This document shows, in pieces, positions 36,056-46,391 of a DNA stretch of 64,000 nucleotides. The translations under genes and the position numbers were made by a program. Numbering within the stretch: position 1 is the first letter of the stretch; each line of letters begins with the position of its first letter. The notes below the pieces were generated by a model that searched no databases, had not been told where the DNA came from, and worked only from the letters and a program-made list of their open reading frames with translations. This DNA is from Palaemon carinicauda (Eukaryota > Arthropoda > Malacostraca > Decapoda > Palaemonidae), in assembly GCF_036898095.1 (NCBI RefSeq), contig NC_090751.1, positions 77,435,695-77,499,694 on the forward strand, in the 5' to 3' direction.

Positions 36056-36388
36056 TGTAAGGACAGTGAGACAAGCGTCATCAAGGTCAACTGATACTTT
36101 ATTTGAATGTGCATGGAAGTATATTACAAGATGCGGACGGAAAGGTAGGATGACGTTGGCGCCAAGTCAGATTGAAGTGCCCCCCAAAATATATGTGTTT
36201 CTTTACACTTACAAACATATGAATTATGGGTTGACAGAAACATGTTATGAAACGATACATATATCAAAATGTAGCTCTGGTAGAGCGGAATATATATACA
36301 TAGGAAACCACAGTGTGGCGGAGAGAGAATTTAAATAAATAAGTAGTTTGTCGATTTTCTGGACGACGAACGGATCGGTGTCCTTACA
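36056..36388 (-). repeat. E1 3' LTR
   Basis: 333 bp, begins TGTAAGGAC and ends TCCTTACA on the + strand. The polypurine tract (complement of CTCCCCCCCCAAG) abuts it at 36389-36405. Confidence 0.92.
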
Positions 36389-36432
36389 AGTACTCCCCCC
36401 CCAAGACATCGGGCGGCGTAGAGGGCTGATGA

Positions 36433-39400
36433 TTAATCTTCGTATCTCTTCGGGCGTCGGAGGGTTCCTCTTGTTCTTGAACGGAGGGGTGCGCTGGCGG
36501 TCGGTGTAAGGATCTCTTCCTCTTGTCGTCGTTTGATGATTTTTCTTTCGTCGGGCGGCTTGTTTTGAGGCGGAACTCTGGGTCTGCCAGGTCCAGCGGA
36601 GGAGGTGTCGCTTCCTTCGAGAAACGCTGGTTTCACGCGGTCTATTGAGACCCAGTCCTCTTGACCATGGAAGGCGAGAAGGAAGGCTTTCGTTGTCTTT
36701 TTAATTACCCGGTAGGGACCTCGATAAGGCCTAGTCAGTGATTGTCGATGAGCGTCGACACGGACGAAAACGTACCTGCAGTCATCCAGGCTTTTTGGCT
36801 TGAAGTGCTTGGTTCTGTCCTGGTAAGTTTTGAGACACGGCCTGAACTTCCTGGCGATGTCCCTTAGGTGATCCAGCTGCGTGTCGTCGGTTAATGAGGG
36901 AAAGAATTCGCCTGGCACTGCGAGCGCTTCCCCGTAAACCTTTTCGGCGGGCGAAGGTTCGCCCTCTGCGCAAGGAGTGGTGCGAAGGCCAAGAAGTACC
37001 CAAGGAAGTCGTGATTTCCAGTCCCCGTCGGTGCAGCTCGCCATCAGGGACGCCTTGAGGGCGCGGTGAGTTCTATCGACCATGCCGTTTTCCGCGGGGT
37101 TGTATGCCGTGGTGCTGTGGAGCGTTGTCCGCATCAGATTCGCCAAAGCGAGCCATATTTCTGAGAGGAAAGCGGGGCCTCTGTCAGTCGTGATGTCGTC
37201 AGGAACGCCAAACCTGCTCACCCAGCTTGACAGGAGGGCTTCGGCACATGCTTGAGTCGTAGCTTCGGTCATCGGCGATGCCTCCAACCACCTCGTGGAG
37301 CGATCGATGATCGTAAGTAGGTAGCGAGCGGATCCAGAAGGGGGCAGTGGTCCCACGACATCGATGTGTATATGGCTGAAACGTCTTTTTGGCTGGGGAA
37401 AATCGCCCACCCCCGATTCGGTGTGACGGCTGACCTTGCTTGACTGGCAGTTGACACATGACTTCGCCCATTCCCGGGCGTCCTTTTTCATCCCAGGCCA
37501 GACAAACTTTTCAGACAGAAGGCGAGCGGTGGTGCGTCCTGAGAGGTGCGAAAGTCCATGGATGATATCGAATATTTTCCTTCTGCAGGAGGCTGGTACC
37601 CAGGGACGAGGGCGGCCCGTGCTGGTGTCGCAAAGAATAGTTACTCCTGCTGGTCCGAGGGGAATCGCACTTATTTTGAGCGCGGATGGCTCCGTCAGGT
37701 GAACCCGTGCTTCTCGGTCAGTGCGTTGTTCGGTTGCGTGATTGGCGTAGTCGATTCCCAGGTGGATCGCGTCAATTTCAATCCTTGAAAGGGCGTCCGC
37801 GACTGGGTTTTTCTTTCCTGGGACGTAATGTATGGTGCACCCGAATTCGGCGATTGATGCGAGATGACATTGTTGTCGGGATGACCATGTGTCCGTCGAT
37901 TTCGTGAAGGCGTGTACGAGGGGTTGATGATCCGTTGCGATAGTGAAAGGGGTACCCTCCAAGATGTGCCTGAAGTGGCGGAAGGCGAGGTAGACGGCGA
38001 GGAGTTCCCTATCGAAGGTGCTGTATCTTGTTTCGGCGGGTTTCAATTTCTTGCTGAAGAATGCCAGCGGTCGAGGAGAACCATCGACGAGTTGCTCAAG
38101 CACAGCCCCGCATGCGACGTTGCTGGCGTCGGTCGTCAGTCGCAGGGGCGCGTTGTCGTCGAAATGAGCCAGGGTGGTGGCATTCGTAAGGGCATCCTTC
38201 GTCCGAGCGAATGCCTGTTGCTGGGGCAGGCCCCACTCGAGTTTTTTTGCTTTTCCTTTCAGGACGTCGTCGAGGGGTGACAGGGTTTGTGCGATGTTGG
38301 GGATGAAGCGCCTGTAGTAATTGACCATTCCCAAGAACTCCTGAAGTTGGCGGATGGTCGTAGGCGTTGGGAACTTCCTGATGGCATCGACTTTGGTTGT
38401 CATGAGTTTTACCCCGCGCGAGGATACGCGGTGACCAAGGAAATCCACTCCCTCCGCACCGAACGTGCATTTGTCGAAGCGTACGACTATGCCGTTTTCC
38501 TGTAGGCGCTTGAGGACGGTGCGGACGTGTCCCCGGTGTTCCTCCTTGGTTTTCGAGAATATCAGGATGTCGTCGACGTAGTAGACGCAGAAAGGTAGGT
38601 CACCCAGAATGCTATCCATTAGTCGTTGGAAGGTCGCCCCGGCATTGCGTAGACCGAAGGTTGAGTATGCGAAGGTGTAGGATCCGAACGGCATTACAAT
38701 GGCAGCTTTCGGGATATCTTCCGGGAATACGGGGACCTGGAAGTAAGACTTGAGGAGGTCCATCTTGGTAAAAAACTTTGCGCTGTGCAACGCGTTCGTT
38801 AGGTCCTGCATGTTGGCCAGCGGGTAATGATCGGGCGTTGTGATGAGGTTGAGGCGCCTGTAGTCGCCGCAAGGTCTCCAGGACCCGTCCTGCTTTTTAA
38901 CCATGTGCAGGGGTGATGCCCAGGGGCTTGATGCTTTCTTACAGATACCCATGCGTTCCATGTCCTCGAAGGCGCGTTTGGCATCCTTCAGTTTCTGAGG
39001 CGGGAGGCGGCGGAATTTGGCGTGAGTGGGATGTCCTGTCGTTGTGATGTGTTGGTAGATACCATGCTTGGACGGGGAACCTGGCGAGTGTCGGAGCTCG
39101 GGCTTGAAAACCTCGGGAAACTCTCGTAGGAGGTCGGCGTAGGGGTGCGTCGTCACGGCGGATACGGACATTGTTGCAGGGCCGTGTTCTAGGGCGCGAG
39201 ACTGGCAGGTTCCCGTGTCGATGAGACGTCTGTTAGCGACGTCGACGAGGAGTCCATGGTGGGTGAGGAAATCCGCACCAAGGAGGGGGCGATTGACGTC
39301 GGCGATAGCGAAGGGCCAAGAATATGAACGGCCTATGATAGATATCTTGAGGGTCTTGATTCCATAGCACCGTATGGGAGATCCATTGGCGGCGATGAGT

Positions 39401-39576
39401 GAGGGAGCGTTTTTGTCGGGACCGCGGTCTAGGTCGGACTTCGAAGGAGGGAACGTTGACTGCATTGCGCCGGTGCCCACCATGAGTCTACGGTTGGAAA
39501 TGGTATCGAGGATACAGAAACCAATCTTGTTTTTGTTAACTGCGGCTGCGATGGTGGCAGGGGGATGCTTCTGGTG
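36433..39576 (-). CDS. E1 Gypsy pol (protease-RT-RNase H-integrase), probably inactive
   Basis: Open from just after the gag UGA (39577-39579) to the stop at 36433; the first ATG, at 39483, lies at the protease active site. Numbering residues from that ATG: protease GTGA at residues 3-6, where active elements have DTGA, so the catalytic Asp is lost. RT has YVDD at 302-305 (38569-38580). RNase H has TTDASN. Integrase has an HHCC-type zinc domain, then D708, D767 and D803; the last replaces the usual Glu. A chromodomain was not recognised. It would copy and integrate the element. The lost protease Asp makes this copy unable to process itself. Expression probably depends on reading through the gag stop. 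Confidence 0.88.
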   Translation of the reverse strand, partial: HQKHPPATIAAAVNKNKIGFCILDTISNRRLMVGTGAMQSTFPPSKSDLDRGPDKNAPSLIAANGSPIRCYGIKTLKISIIGRSYSWPFAIADVNRPLLGADFLTHHGLLVDVANRRLIDTGTCQSRALEHGPATMSVSAVTTHPYADLLREFPEVFKPELRHSPGSPSKHGIYQHITTTGHPTHAKFRRLPPQKLKDAKRAFEDMERMGICKKASSPWASPLHMVKKQDGSWRPCGDYRRLNLITTPDHYPLANMQDLTNALHSAKFFTKMDLLKSYFQVPVFPEDIPKAAIVMPFGSYTFAYSTFGLRNAGATFQRLMDSILGDLPFCVYYVDDILIFSKTKEEHRGHVRTVLKRLQENGIVVRFDKCTFGAEGVDFLGHRVSSRGVKLMTTKVDAIRKFPTPTTIRQLQEFLGMVNYYRRFIPNIAQTLSPLDDVLKGKAKKLEWGLPQQQAFARTKDALTNATTLAHFDDNAPLRLTTDASNVACGAVLEQLVDGSPRPLAFFSKKLKPAETRYSTFDRELLAVYLAFRHFRHILEGTPFTIATDHQPLVHAFTKSTDTWSSRQQCHLASIAEFGCTIHYVPGKKNPVADALSRIEIDAIHLGIDYANHATEQRTDREARVHLTEPSALKISAIPLGPAGVTILCDTSTGRPRPWVPASCRRKIFDIIHGLSHLSGRTTARLLSEKFVWPGMKKDAREWAKSCVNCQSSKVSRHTESGVGDFPQPKRRFSHIHIDVVGPLPPSGSARYLLTIIDRSTRWLEASPMTEATTQACAEALLSSWVSRFGVPDDITTDRGPAFLSEIWLALANLMRTTLHSTTAYNPAENGMVDRTHRALKASLMASCTDGDWKSRLPWVLLGLRTTPCAEGEPSPAEKVYGEALAVPGEFFPSLTDDTQLDHLRDIARKFRPCLKTYQDRTKHFKPKSLDDCRYVFVRVDAHRQSLTRPYRGPYRVIKKTTKAFLLAFHGQEDWVSIDRVKPAFLEGSDTSSAGPGRPRVPPQNKPPDERKIIKRRQEEEILTPTASAPLRSRTRGTLRRPKRYED

Positions 39577-40422
39577 TCATCTTCTAGGGAAACTGCATGG
39601 TGCTCTACATTTCTTGGCGTCACTGCCGAACTGTTGGTGGTAGAAGCACCATGCCGGGTTAGGCCTAGGGTTCGGTTGCGTCGGTTGCGGTGGTTTCTTT
39701 CTTGATAGAATGTTGATCTCGTCGTCCTCGAGGGCCATTGCCGAGGAGTCTATGGAAGAGCAGCTGCTGAAGGAGGAGAAAGGAGGCGGTGATGACGATG
39801 ATGCTCTGAGGCGAGATGCTTTGGAGGCCTCGTGGAGCTTCTGAGCCTTCGACAGGAGTTCGTTCAACTCGAGCGTGTCAGCGTCTGTCAATTGGGCCTG
39901 TACGTCCTGTGGTAGGCGTCGAAGAAAGATTTCGCGAGATAAGCTAATCTCACGTCGTCGGCCGTTGCTGTCTGTTTCGGGGAGCCTAAGCAGGCTGGTT
40001 AGCTCGTCCCACGCCTCGACAGGAGAGGTGTCACCCATGGGCTTGCCGGCGAGGTCTAGTACTTTCTGTGCCCTTGCTGAGACGGAGAGGGAGTAGATAC
40101 CGATGAGTTTCGTTCTCAGGTCGTCGTATGGAACTTGGCCGGCCTGGGCGTCGAGCCATGGGGAAATCTTGTCGAATGCTTCTTCAGGTATGGAGGTGAG
40201 AACGATGTCAGCCTTGACGCAGGAGTCGCTGAGTCTAGCGACGCGGAAGAGTACGTCCGCTCTCAGGAACCAGGAAGCAGTGTTGTGTTGAGAAAAGGGC
40301 GGCAGTTTGACTTTGGACGTGGAGGCGAGGCCGTTGGGTGCGATGGGCGTGTTGCTTCCTGCATCGTGGCCAGACGACGAGTCGGCGAAGAGGTGAGAAG
40401 TTGATATGTCGGTTAAGCTCAT
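39577..40422 (-). CDS. E1 Gypsy gag
   Basis: 281-residue capsid protein from ATG 40422. Residues about 35-180 form a Gag-like core (WFLRADVLFR, LPQDVQAQL), followed by a Ser-rich stretch and a C-terminal zinc motif C259-x2-H262-x9-C272-x3-C276. It ends in UGA at 39577-39579, in the same frame as pol, with 31 sense codons between the stop and the first pol ATG. No lesions seen. Confidence 0.88.
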   Translation of the reverse strand: MSLTDISTSHLFADSSSGHDAGSNTPIAPNGLASTSKVKLPPFSQHNTASWFLRADVLFRVARLSDSCVKADIVLTSIPEEAFDKISPWLDAQAGQVPYDDLRTKLIGIYSLSVSARAQKVLDLAGKPMGDTSPVEAWDELTSLLRLPETDSNGRRREISLSREIFLRRLPQDVQAQLTDADTLELNELLSKAQKLHEASKASRLRASSSSPPPFSSFSSCSSIDSSAMALEDDEINILSRKKPPQPTQPNPRPNPAWCFYHQQFGSDAKKCRAPCSFPRR

Positions 40423-40560
40423 CCTACTGCCTTACGTTCACCGAAGTGTGGGAGAACCAAAGGCAGGTTCGTGCCTAAGGTAACGGAGTATGTAGAAGGT
40501 AGCACGGCCGTAATAAGTCCGTTAATGGCAAAGCCAAAACCGCTGTTGCTACTTTCAACT

Positions 40561-40572
40561 CCGGGGTCACCA
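40561..40572 (-). promoter_or_regulatory. E1 primer-binding site (tRNA-Trp)
   Basis: TGGTGACCCCGG on the minus strand, two bases from the 5' LTR. The first 11 bases complement the 3' end of eukaryotic tRNA-Trp. Confidence 0.7.
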
Positions 40573-40574
40573 GT

Positions 40575-40885
40575 TGTAAGGACAGTGAGACAAGCGTCAC
40601 CAAGGTTAACTGATACTTTATTTGAATGTGCGGACGGAAAGGTAGGATGACGTTGGCGCCAAGTCAGATTGAAGTGCCCGCCAAAATATATGTGTTTCTT
40701 TACGCTTACAAACCTATGAATTATGGGTTGACAGAAACTTGCTATGAAACGATACATATATCAAAATGTAGCTCTGGTAGAGCGGAATATATATACATAG
40801 GAAACCACAGTGTGGCAAAGAGAGAATTTAAATAAATAAGTAGTTTGTCGATTTTCTGGACGACGAAGGGATCGGTGTCCTTACA
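40575..40885 (-). repeat. E1 5' LTR (22-bp deletion)
   Basis: Matches 36056-36388 except for about ten substitutions and a 22-base deletion between TGC repeats near 40631. Confidence 0.9.
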
Positions 40886-41501
40886 ATATAAAAATCCCTA
40901 ACTAAAATACTAAATAGCTAAAGTTATTAAAGTAAGGATGCCGGGAATATTGTTCTTGCTAACTAAATGAACAAAAGAACGATCGCGTCATGACGCCATC
41001 CAGCCGGCAAATGCTCTTGTTACGTTAATTACGATATCAATCGAAAAGCAAAACTGGCAAGAGCTTACATTTGCACAATTCAAAGATATTTCTTTACTTT
41101 CCAGAAGCTGATGAAGCTGGGGAATCCATAATCAAGCAAAAAAAGCTTCGAAAATAGCGAGATAACACAGGGAAAACTGGTCAGGAAAGCTACAAACGAA
41201 AGAATGGTTTGGTGGCGCCTTGCGGTGACGGATGGCCGAACTATTGACAGTACATTAGGATAGTCGTATACTTTTACCTCTTGAACGACTCTCTTATTTT
41301 CTTGCCACTTTTCCTCTCGAAGTGAAAGGCTATTTGGGGTGTAAATAGCTATGAGATGTGTCAAGTTACGTCCTTACGCGATATCCCTTGGAGAAATTTA
41401 AGGGATACTCGCTGCAGGAGTTAGAATTCTGGATACCTTCGGTAAATTCTCTGGGGTATATCACTGTAGTCACATATAACTTAGGAAGCTACTAATGAAG
41501 G
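40886..41501 (-). other. Left terminal repeat and leader start of DIRS element H
   Basis: On the minus strand it reads from a partial terminal repeat (41330-41501) into a leader resembling F1 (47700-48000), including the GGAAAG and AAGCTC blocks near 41070-41105. It is interrupted by E1 on the left and E2 on the right. Confidence 0.6.
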
Positions 41502-41834
41502 TGTAAGGACAGTAAGACAAGCGTCACCAAGATCAACTGATACTTTATTCGAATGTGCGCGGAAGTATATTACAAGGTGCGGACGGAAAGGTAGGATGAC
41601 GCTGGCGCCAAATCAGATTGAAGTGCCCCCCAAAATATATGTGTTTTCTTACACTTACAAATATATGAATTATGGGTTAACAGAAACATGTTATGAAATG
41701 ATACATATATCAAAATGTAGCTCTGGTAGAGCGGAATATATATACATGGGAAACCACAGTGTGGCGAAAAGAGAATTCAAATAAATAAGTAGTTTGTCGA
41801 TTTTCTGGACGACAAAGGGATCGGTGTCCTTACA
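41502..41834 (-). repeat. E2 3' LTR
   Basis: 333 bp, TGTAAG...CTTACA, next to a polypurine tract at 41835-41850. Confidence 0.92.
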
Positions 41835-41877
41835 AGTACTCCCCCCCAAGACATCGGGCGGCGTAGAGGGCTGATGA

Positions 41878-44800
41878 TCAATCTTTGTATCTTTTCGGGC
41901 GTCGGAGGGTTCCTCTTGTTTTTGAACGGAGGGGCGCGCTGGCGGTCGGTGTAAGGATCTCTTCCTCTTGTCGTCGTTTGATGATTTTTTTTTCGTTGGG
42001 CGGCTTGTTTTGAGGCGGAACTCTGGATCTGCCAGGTCCAGCGGAGGCGGTGTCGCTTCCTTCGAGAAACGCTGGTTTCACGCGGTCTATTGAGACCCTA
42101 TCCTCTTGGCCATGGACGTCGAGAAGGAAGGCTTTCGTTGTCTTTTTAATTACCCGGTAGGGACCTCGATAAGGTCTACTCAGTGGTTGTCGATGAGCGT
42201 CGACACGGACGAAAACGTACCTGCAGTCATCCAGGCTTTTTGGCTTGAAGTGCTTGGTTCTGTCCTGGTAAGTTTTGAGACACGGCCTGAACTTCCTGGC
42301 GATGTCCCTTAGGTGATCCAGCTGCGTGTCGTCGTTTGATGAGGGAAAGAATTCGCCAGGAACTGCGAGCGCTTCCCCGTAAACCTTTTCGGCGGGCGAA
42401 GGTTCGCCGTCTGCGCGAGGGGCGGTGCGAAGGCCGAGGAGTACCCAAGGAAGTCGTGATTTCCAGTCCCCGTCGGTGCATCTCGCCATCAGGGACGCCT
42501 TGAGGGCACGGTGAGTTTTATCGACCATGCCGTTTGCCGCGGGGTTGTATGCCGTGGTGCTGTGGAGCGTCGTCCCCATCAGGTTCGCCAAAGCGAGCCA
42601 TATTTCTGAGAGGAAAGCGGGGCCTCTGTCAGTTGTGATGTCGTCAGGAACGCCAAACCTGCTCACCCAGCTTGACAGGAGGGCTTCGGCGCATGGTTGA
42701 GTCGTAGCTTTGGTTATCGGCGATGCCTCCAACCACCTCGTGGAGCGATCGATGATCGTAAGTAGGTAGCGAGCGGATCCAGCGGGGGGCAATGGTCCCA
42801 CGACGTCGATGTGTATATGGCCAAAACGTCTTTTTGGCTGGGGAAAATCGCCTACCCCCGATTCGATGTGACGGCTGACCTTGCTTGACTGGCAGTTGAT
42901 GCATGACTTCGCCCATTCCCGGGCGTCCTCTTTTATCCCTGGCCAGACAAACTTTTCAGACAGAAGGCAAGCGGTGGTGCGTCCTGACGGGTGTGAAAGT
43001 CCATGGATGATATTGAATATTTTCCTTCTGCAGGAGGCTGGTACCCAGGGACGAGGGCGGCCTGTGCTGTTGTCGCAAAGAATAGTTACTCCTGCTGGTC
43101 CGAGGGGAATCGCACTTATATTGAGCGCGGATGGCCCCGTCAGGTGATCCTGTGCTTCTCGGTTGGTGCGTTGTTCGGTTGCAAGATTGGCGTAGTCGAT
43201 TCCCAGGTGGATCGCGTCAATTTCAATCCTTGAAAGGGCGTCCGCGACTGGGTTTTTCTTTCCTGGGACGTAATGTATGGTGCACCCGAATTCGGCGATT
43301 GATGCGAGATGACGTTGTTGTCGGGAGGACCATGCGTCCGTCGATTTCGTGAAGGAGTGTACGAGGGGTTGATGGTCCGTCACGATTGTGAAGGGGTTAC
43401 CCTCCAAGATGTGCCTGAAGTGGCGGACGGCGAGGTAGACGGCGAGGAGTTCCCTATCGAAGGTGCTTTATCTTGTTTCGGCGGGTTTCAATTTCTTGCT
43501 GAAGAATGCCAGTGGTCGAGGAGAACCATCGACGAGTTGCTCAAGCACAGCCCCACAGGCGACGTTGCTGGCGTCGGTCGTTAGTCGCAGGGGAACGTTG
43601 TCGTCGAAATGAGCCAGGGTGGTGGCATTCACAAGGGCATCCTTCGTCCGAGCAAATGCCTGTTGCTGGGGCAAACCCCACTCGAGTTTTTTTGCTTTTC
43701 CTTTCAGGACGTCGTCGAAGGGTAACAGGGTTTGTGCGATGTTGGGGATGAAGCGCCTGTAGTAATTGACCATTCCCAAGAACTCCTGAAGTTGGCGGAT
43801 GGTCGTAGGCACTGGGAACTTCCTGATGGCGTCGACCTTGGTTGTCATGGGTTTTACCCCGCGCGAGGATACGCGGTGACCAAGGAAATCCACTCCCTCC
43901 GCACCAAACGTGCATTTGTCGAAGGGTACGACTAGGCCGTTCTCCTGTAGGCGCTTGAGGACGGTGCGGACGTGTCCCCGGTGTTCCTCCTTGGTTTTCG
44001 AGAATATTAGGATGTCGTCGACGTAGCAGACGCAGAAAGGTAGGTCACCCAGAATGCTATCCATTAGTCGTTGGAAGGTCGCCCCGGCATTGCGTAGACC
44101 GAAGGTTGAGTATGCGAAGGTGTAGGATCCGAACGGCGTTACAATGGCAGTTTTCGGGATATCTTCCGGGAATACGGGGACCTGGAAATAAGACTTGAGG
44201 AGGTCCATCTTGGTAAAAAACTTTGCGCCGTGCAACGCGTTCGTTAGGTCCTGCATGTTGGGCAGCGGGTAATGATCGGGCGTTGTGATGAGGTTGAGGC
44301 GCCTGTAGTCGCCGCAAGGTCTCCAGGACCCGTCCTGCTTTTTAACCATGTGCAGGGGTGATGCCCAGGGGCTTGATGCTTTCTTACAGATACCCATGCG
44401 TTCCATGTCCTCGAAGGCGCGTTTGGCATCCTTCAGTTTCTGAGGCGGGAGGCGGCGGAATTTGGCGTGATTGGGAGGTCCTGTCGTTGTGATGTGGTGA
44501 TAGATACCATGCTTGGACGGGGAACCTGGCGAGTGTCGGAGCTCGGGCTTGAAAACCTCGGGAAACTCTCGTAGGAGGTCGGCGTAGGGGTGCGTCGTCA
44601 CGGCGAATACGGACATCGTTGCAGGGCCGTGTTCTAGGGCGCGGGACTGGCAGGTTCCCGTGTCGATGAGACGTCTGTTAGCGACATCGACGAGGAGTCC
44701 ATGGTGGATGAGGAAATCCGCACCAAGGAGGGGGCGATTGACGTCGGCAATAGCGAAGGGCCAAGAATACGAACGGCCCATGATAGATATCTTGAAGGTC

Positions 44801-45021
44801 TTGATCCCATAGCACCGTATGGGAGATCCGTTGGCGGTGATGAGTGAGGGAGCGTTTTTGTCGGGACCGCGGTCTAGGTCGGACTTCGAAGGAGGGAACG
44901 TTGAGTGCATTGCGCCGGTGTCCACCATGAGTCTACGGTTGGAAATGGTATCGAGGATACAGAAACCAATCTTGTTTTGGTTAACTGCGGCTGCGATGGT
45001 GGCAGGTGGATGCTTCTGGCG
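41878..45021 (-). pseudogene. E2 Gypsy pol with a single nonsense codon
   Basis: Same frame throughout, from after the gag UGA to the stop at 41878. TAA at 43468-43470 replaces the Tyr codon (TAC in E1) at the start of the RNase H region. The protease has the active DTGA (Asp codon 44920-44922), RT has YVDD, and the integrase again has Asp in place of Glu (codon 42520-42522). No other lesion was seen, so this is a recently inactivated copy. Confidence 0.88.
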
Positions 45022-45867
45022 TCATCTTCTAGGGAAACTGCATGGTGCTCTACATTTCTTGGCGTCACTGCCGAACTGTTGGTGGTAGAAGCACCATGCC
45101 GGGTTAGGCCTAGGGTTCGGTCGCGTCGGTTGCGGTGGTTTCTTTCCTGATAGAATGTTGATCTCGTCGTCCTCGAGGGCCATTGCCGAGGAGTCTATGG
45201 AAGAGCAGCTGCTGAAGGAGGAGAACGGAGGCGGTGTTGACGATGATGCTCCGAGGCGAGATGCTTTGGAGGCCTCGTGGAGCTTCTGAGCCTTCGACAG
45301 GAGTTCGTTCATCGGGAGCGTGTCGGCGTCTGTCAATTGGGCCCGTACGTCCTGTGGTAGGCATCGAAGAAAGATTTTGCGAGATAAGCTAATCTCACGT
45401 CGTCGGCCGTTGCTGTCTGTTTCGGGGAGCCTAAGCAGGCCGGTTAGCTCGTCCCACGCCTCGACAGGAGAGGTGTCACCCATGGGCTTGCCGGCGAGGT
45501 CTAGTACTTTCTGTGCCCTTGCTGAGACAGAGAGGGAGTAGATACCGATGAGTTTCGTTCTCAGGTCGTCGTATGAAACTTGGCTGGCCTGGGCGTCGAG
45601 CCATGGTGAAATCTTGTCAAATACCTCTTCAGGTATAGAGGTGAGAATGATGTCAGCCTTGGCGCAGAAGTCGGTGAGTCTAGCGACGCGGAAGAGTACG
45701 TCCGCTCTCAGGAACCAGGAAGCGGTGTTGTGTTGAGAAAAGGGCGGCAGTTTGACTTTGGGCGTGGAGGCGAGGCCGTTGGGTGCGATGGGCGTGTTGT
45801 TTCCTGCATCGTGGCCAGACGACGAGTCGGCGAAGAGGTGAGAAGTTGATATGTCGGTTAAGCTCAT
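45022..45867 (-). CDS. E2 Gypsy gag
   Basis: 281 residues, nearly identical to the E1 Gag and with the same C-H-C-C motif. It ends in UGA at 45022-45024, followed directly in frame by the pol region, as in E1. Confidence 0.88.
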   Translation of the reverse strand: MSLTDISTSHLFADSSSGHDAGNNTPIAPNGLASTPKVKLPPFSQHNTASWFLRADVLFRVARLTDFCAKADIILTSIPEEVFDKISPWLDAQASQVSYDDLRTKLIGIYSLSVSARAQKVLDLAGKPMGDTSPVEAWDELTGLLRLPETDSNGRRREISLSRKIFLRCLPQDVRAQLTDADTLPMNELLSKAQKLHEASKASRLGASSSTPPPFSSFSSCSSIDSSAMALEDDEINILSGKKPPQPTRPNPRPNPAWCFYHQQFGSDAKKCRAPCSFPRR

Positions 45868-46005
45868 CCTACTGCCTTATGTTCACCGAAGTGTGGGAGA
45901 ACCAAAGGCAGGCTCGTGCCTAAGGTAACGGAGTATATAGAAGGTAGCATGGCCGTAATAAGTCCAATAATGGCAAAGCCAAAACCGCTGATGCTACTTT
46001 CAACT

Positions 46006-46017
46006 CCGGGGTCACCA
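46006..46017 (-). promoter_or_regulatory. E2 primer-binding site (tRNA-Trp)
   Basis: Same TGGTGACCCCGG as in E1, two bases from the 5' LTR. Confidence 0.7.
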
Positions 46018-46019
46018 GT

Positions 46020-46352
46020 TGTAAGGACAGTAAGACAAGCGTCACCAAGATCAATTGATACTTTATTCGAATGTTCACGGAAGTATATTACAAGGTGCGG
46101 ACGGAAAGGTAGGATGACGCTGGCGCCAAATCGGATTGAAGTGCCCGCCAAAATATATGTGTTTTCTTACACTTACAAATATATGAATTATGGGTTAACA
46201 GAAACATGTTATGAAATGATACATATATCAAAATGTAGCTCTGGTAGAGCGGAATATATATACATGGGAAACCACAGTGTGGCGAAAAGAGAATTCAAAT
46301 AAATAAGTAGTTTGTCGATTTTCTGGACGACGAAGGGATCGGTGTCCTTACA
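46020..46352 (-). repeat. E2 5' LTR
   Basis: 333 bp, paired with 41502-41834. Confidence 0.92.
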
Positions 46353-46391
46353 AAGGAACTTCCATCAGCACGACATGGCCTAAGCTCAAAA

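Larger units (their letters stand above)
36056..40885 (-). mobile_element. Gypsy (CsRn1-like) LTR retrotransposon E1
   Basis: LTRs of 333 and 311 bp (TGTAAG...CTTACA) are flanked by ATAT on both sides (36052-36055 and 40886-40889). gag and pol are on the minus strand. The primer site next to the 5' LTR matches the 3' end of tRNA-Trp for 11 bases, and Gag ends in a C-H-C-C zinc motif. Both are features of the CsRn1 clade of Ty3/Gypsy. The LTRs differ by about ten substitutions and one 22-bp deletion by my reading. It inserted into the leader of element H. Confidence 0.92.
41502..46352 (-). mobile_element. Gypsy (CsRn1-like) LTR retrotransposon E2
   Basis: Two 333-bp LTRs flanked by AAGG (41498-41501 and 46353-46356). 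Same family and orientation as E1. By my reading the LTRs differ at about six positions, so it is likely younger than E1. gag is intact; pol has one nonsense codon. Removing it restores the terminal repeat of element H across GAAGG|AACTTCC. Confidence 0.93.
8884..46391 (-). mobile_element. Divergent DIRS element H, broken up by later insertions
   Basis: Pieces at 8884-9747, 13651-14760, 35854-36055, 40886-41501 and 46353-46391 read as one minus-strand DIRS relative: gag N-terminal exon, GCCGG-containing leader, and left terminal repeat ending in the complement of TTTTGAGCTTAGGCC at 46391. Removing the Tigger element, DIRS B, E1 and E2 rejoins them. It resembles F1 and F2 more than A-D. The join across DIRS B is the least certain, because nothing in the window gives an uninterrupted version of that site. 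The right end lies left of 8884 or is lost. Confidence 0.6.

Noticed and set aside
37436..38505. Several + strand open frames of 70-120 codons in E1, repeated in E2 at 42881-43935
   Set aside because: They are antisense to pol, share its GC-rich codon pattern and encode no recognisable domain.
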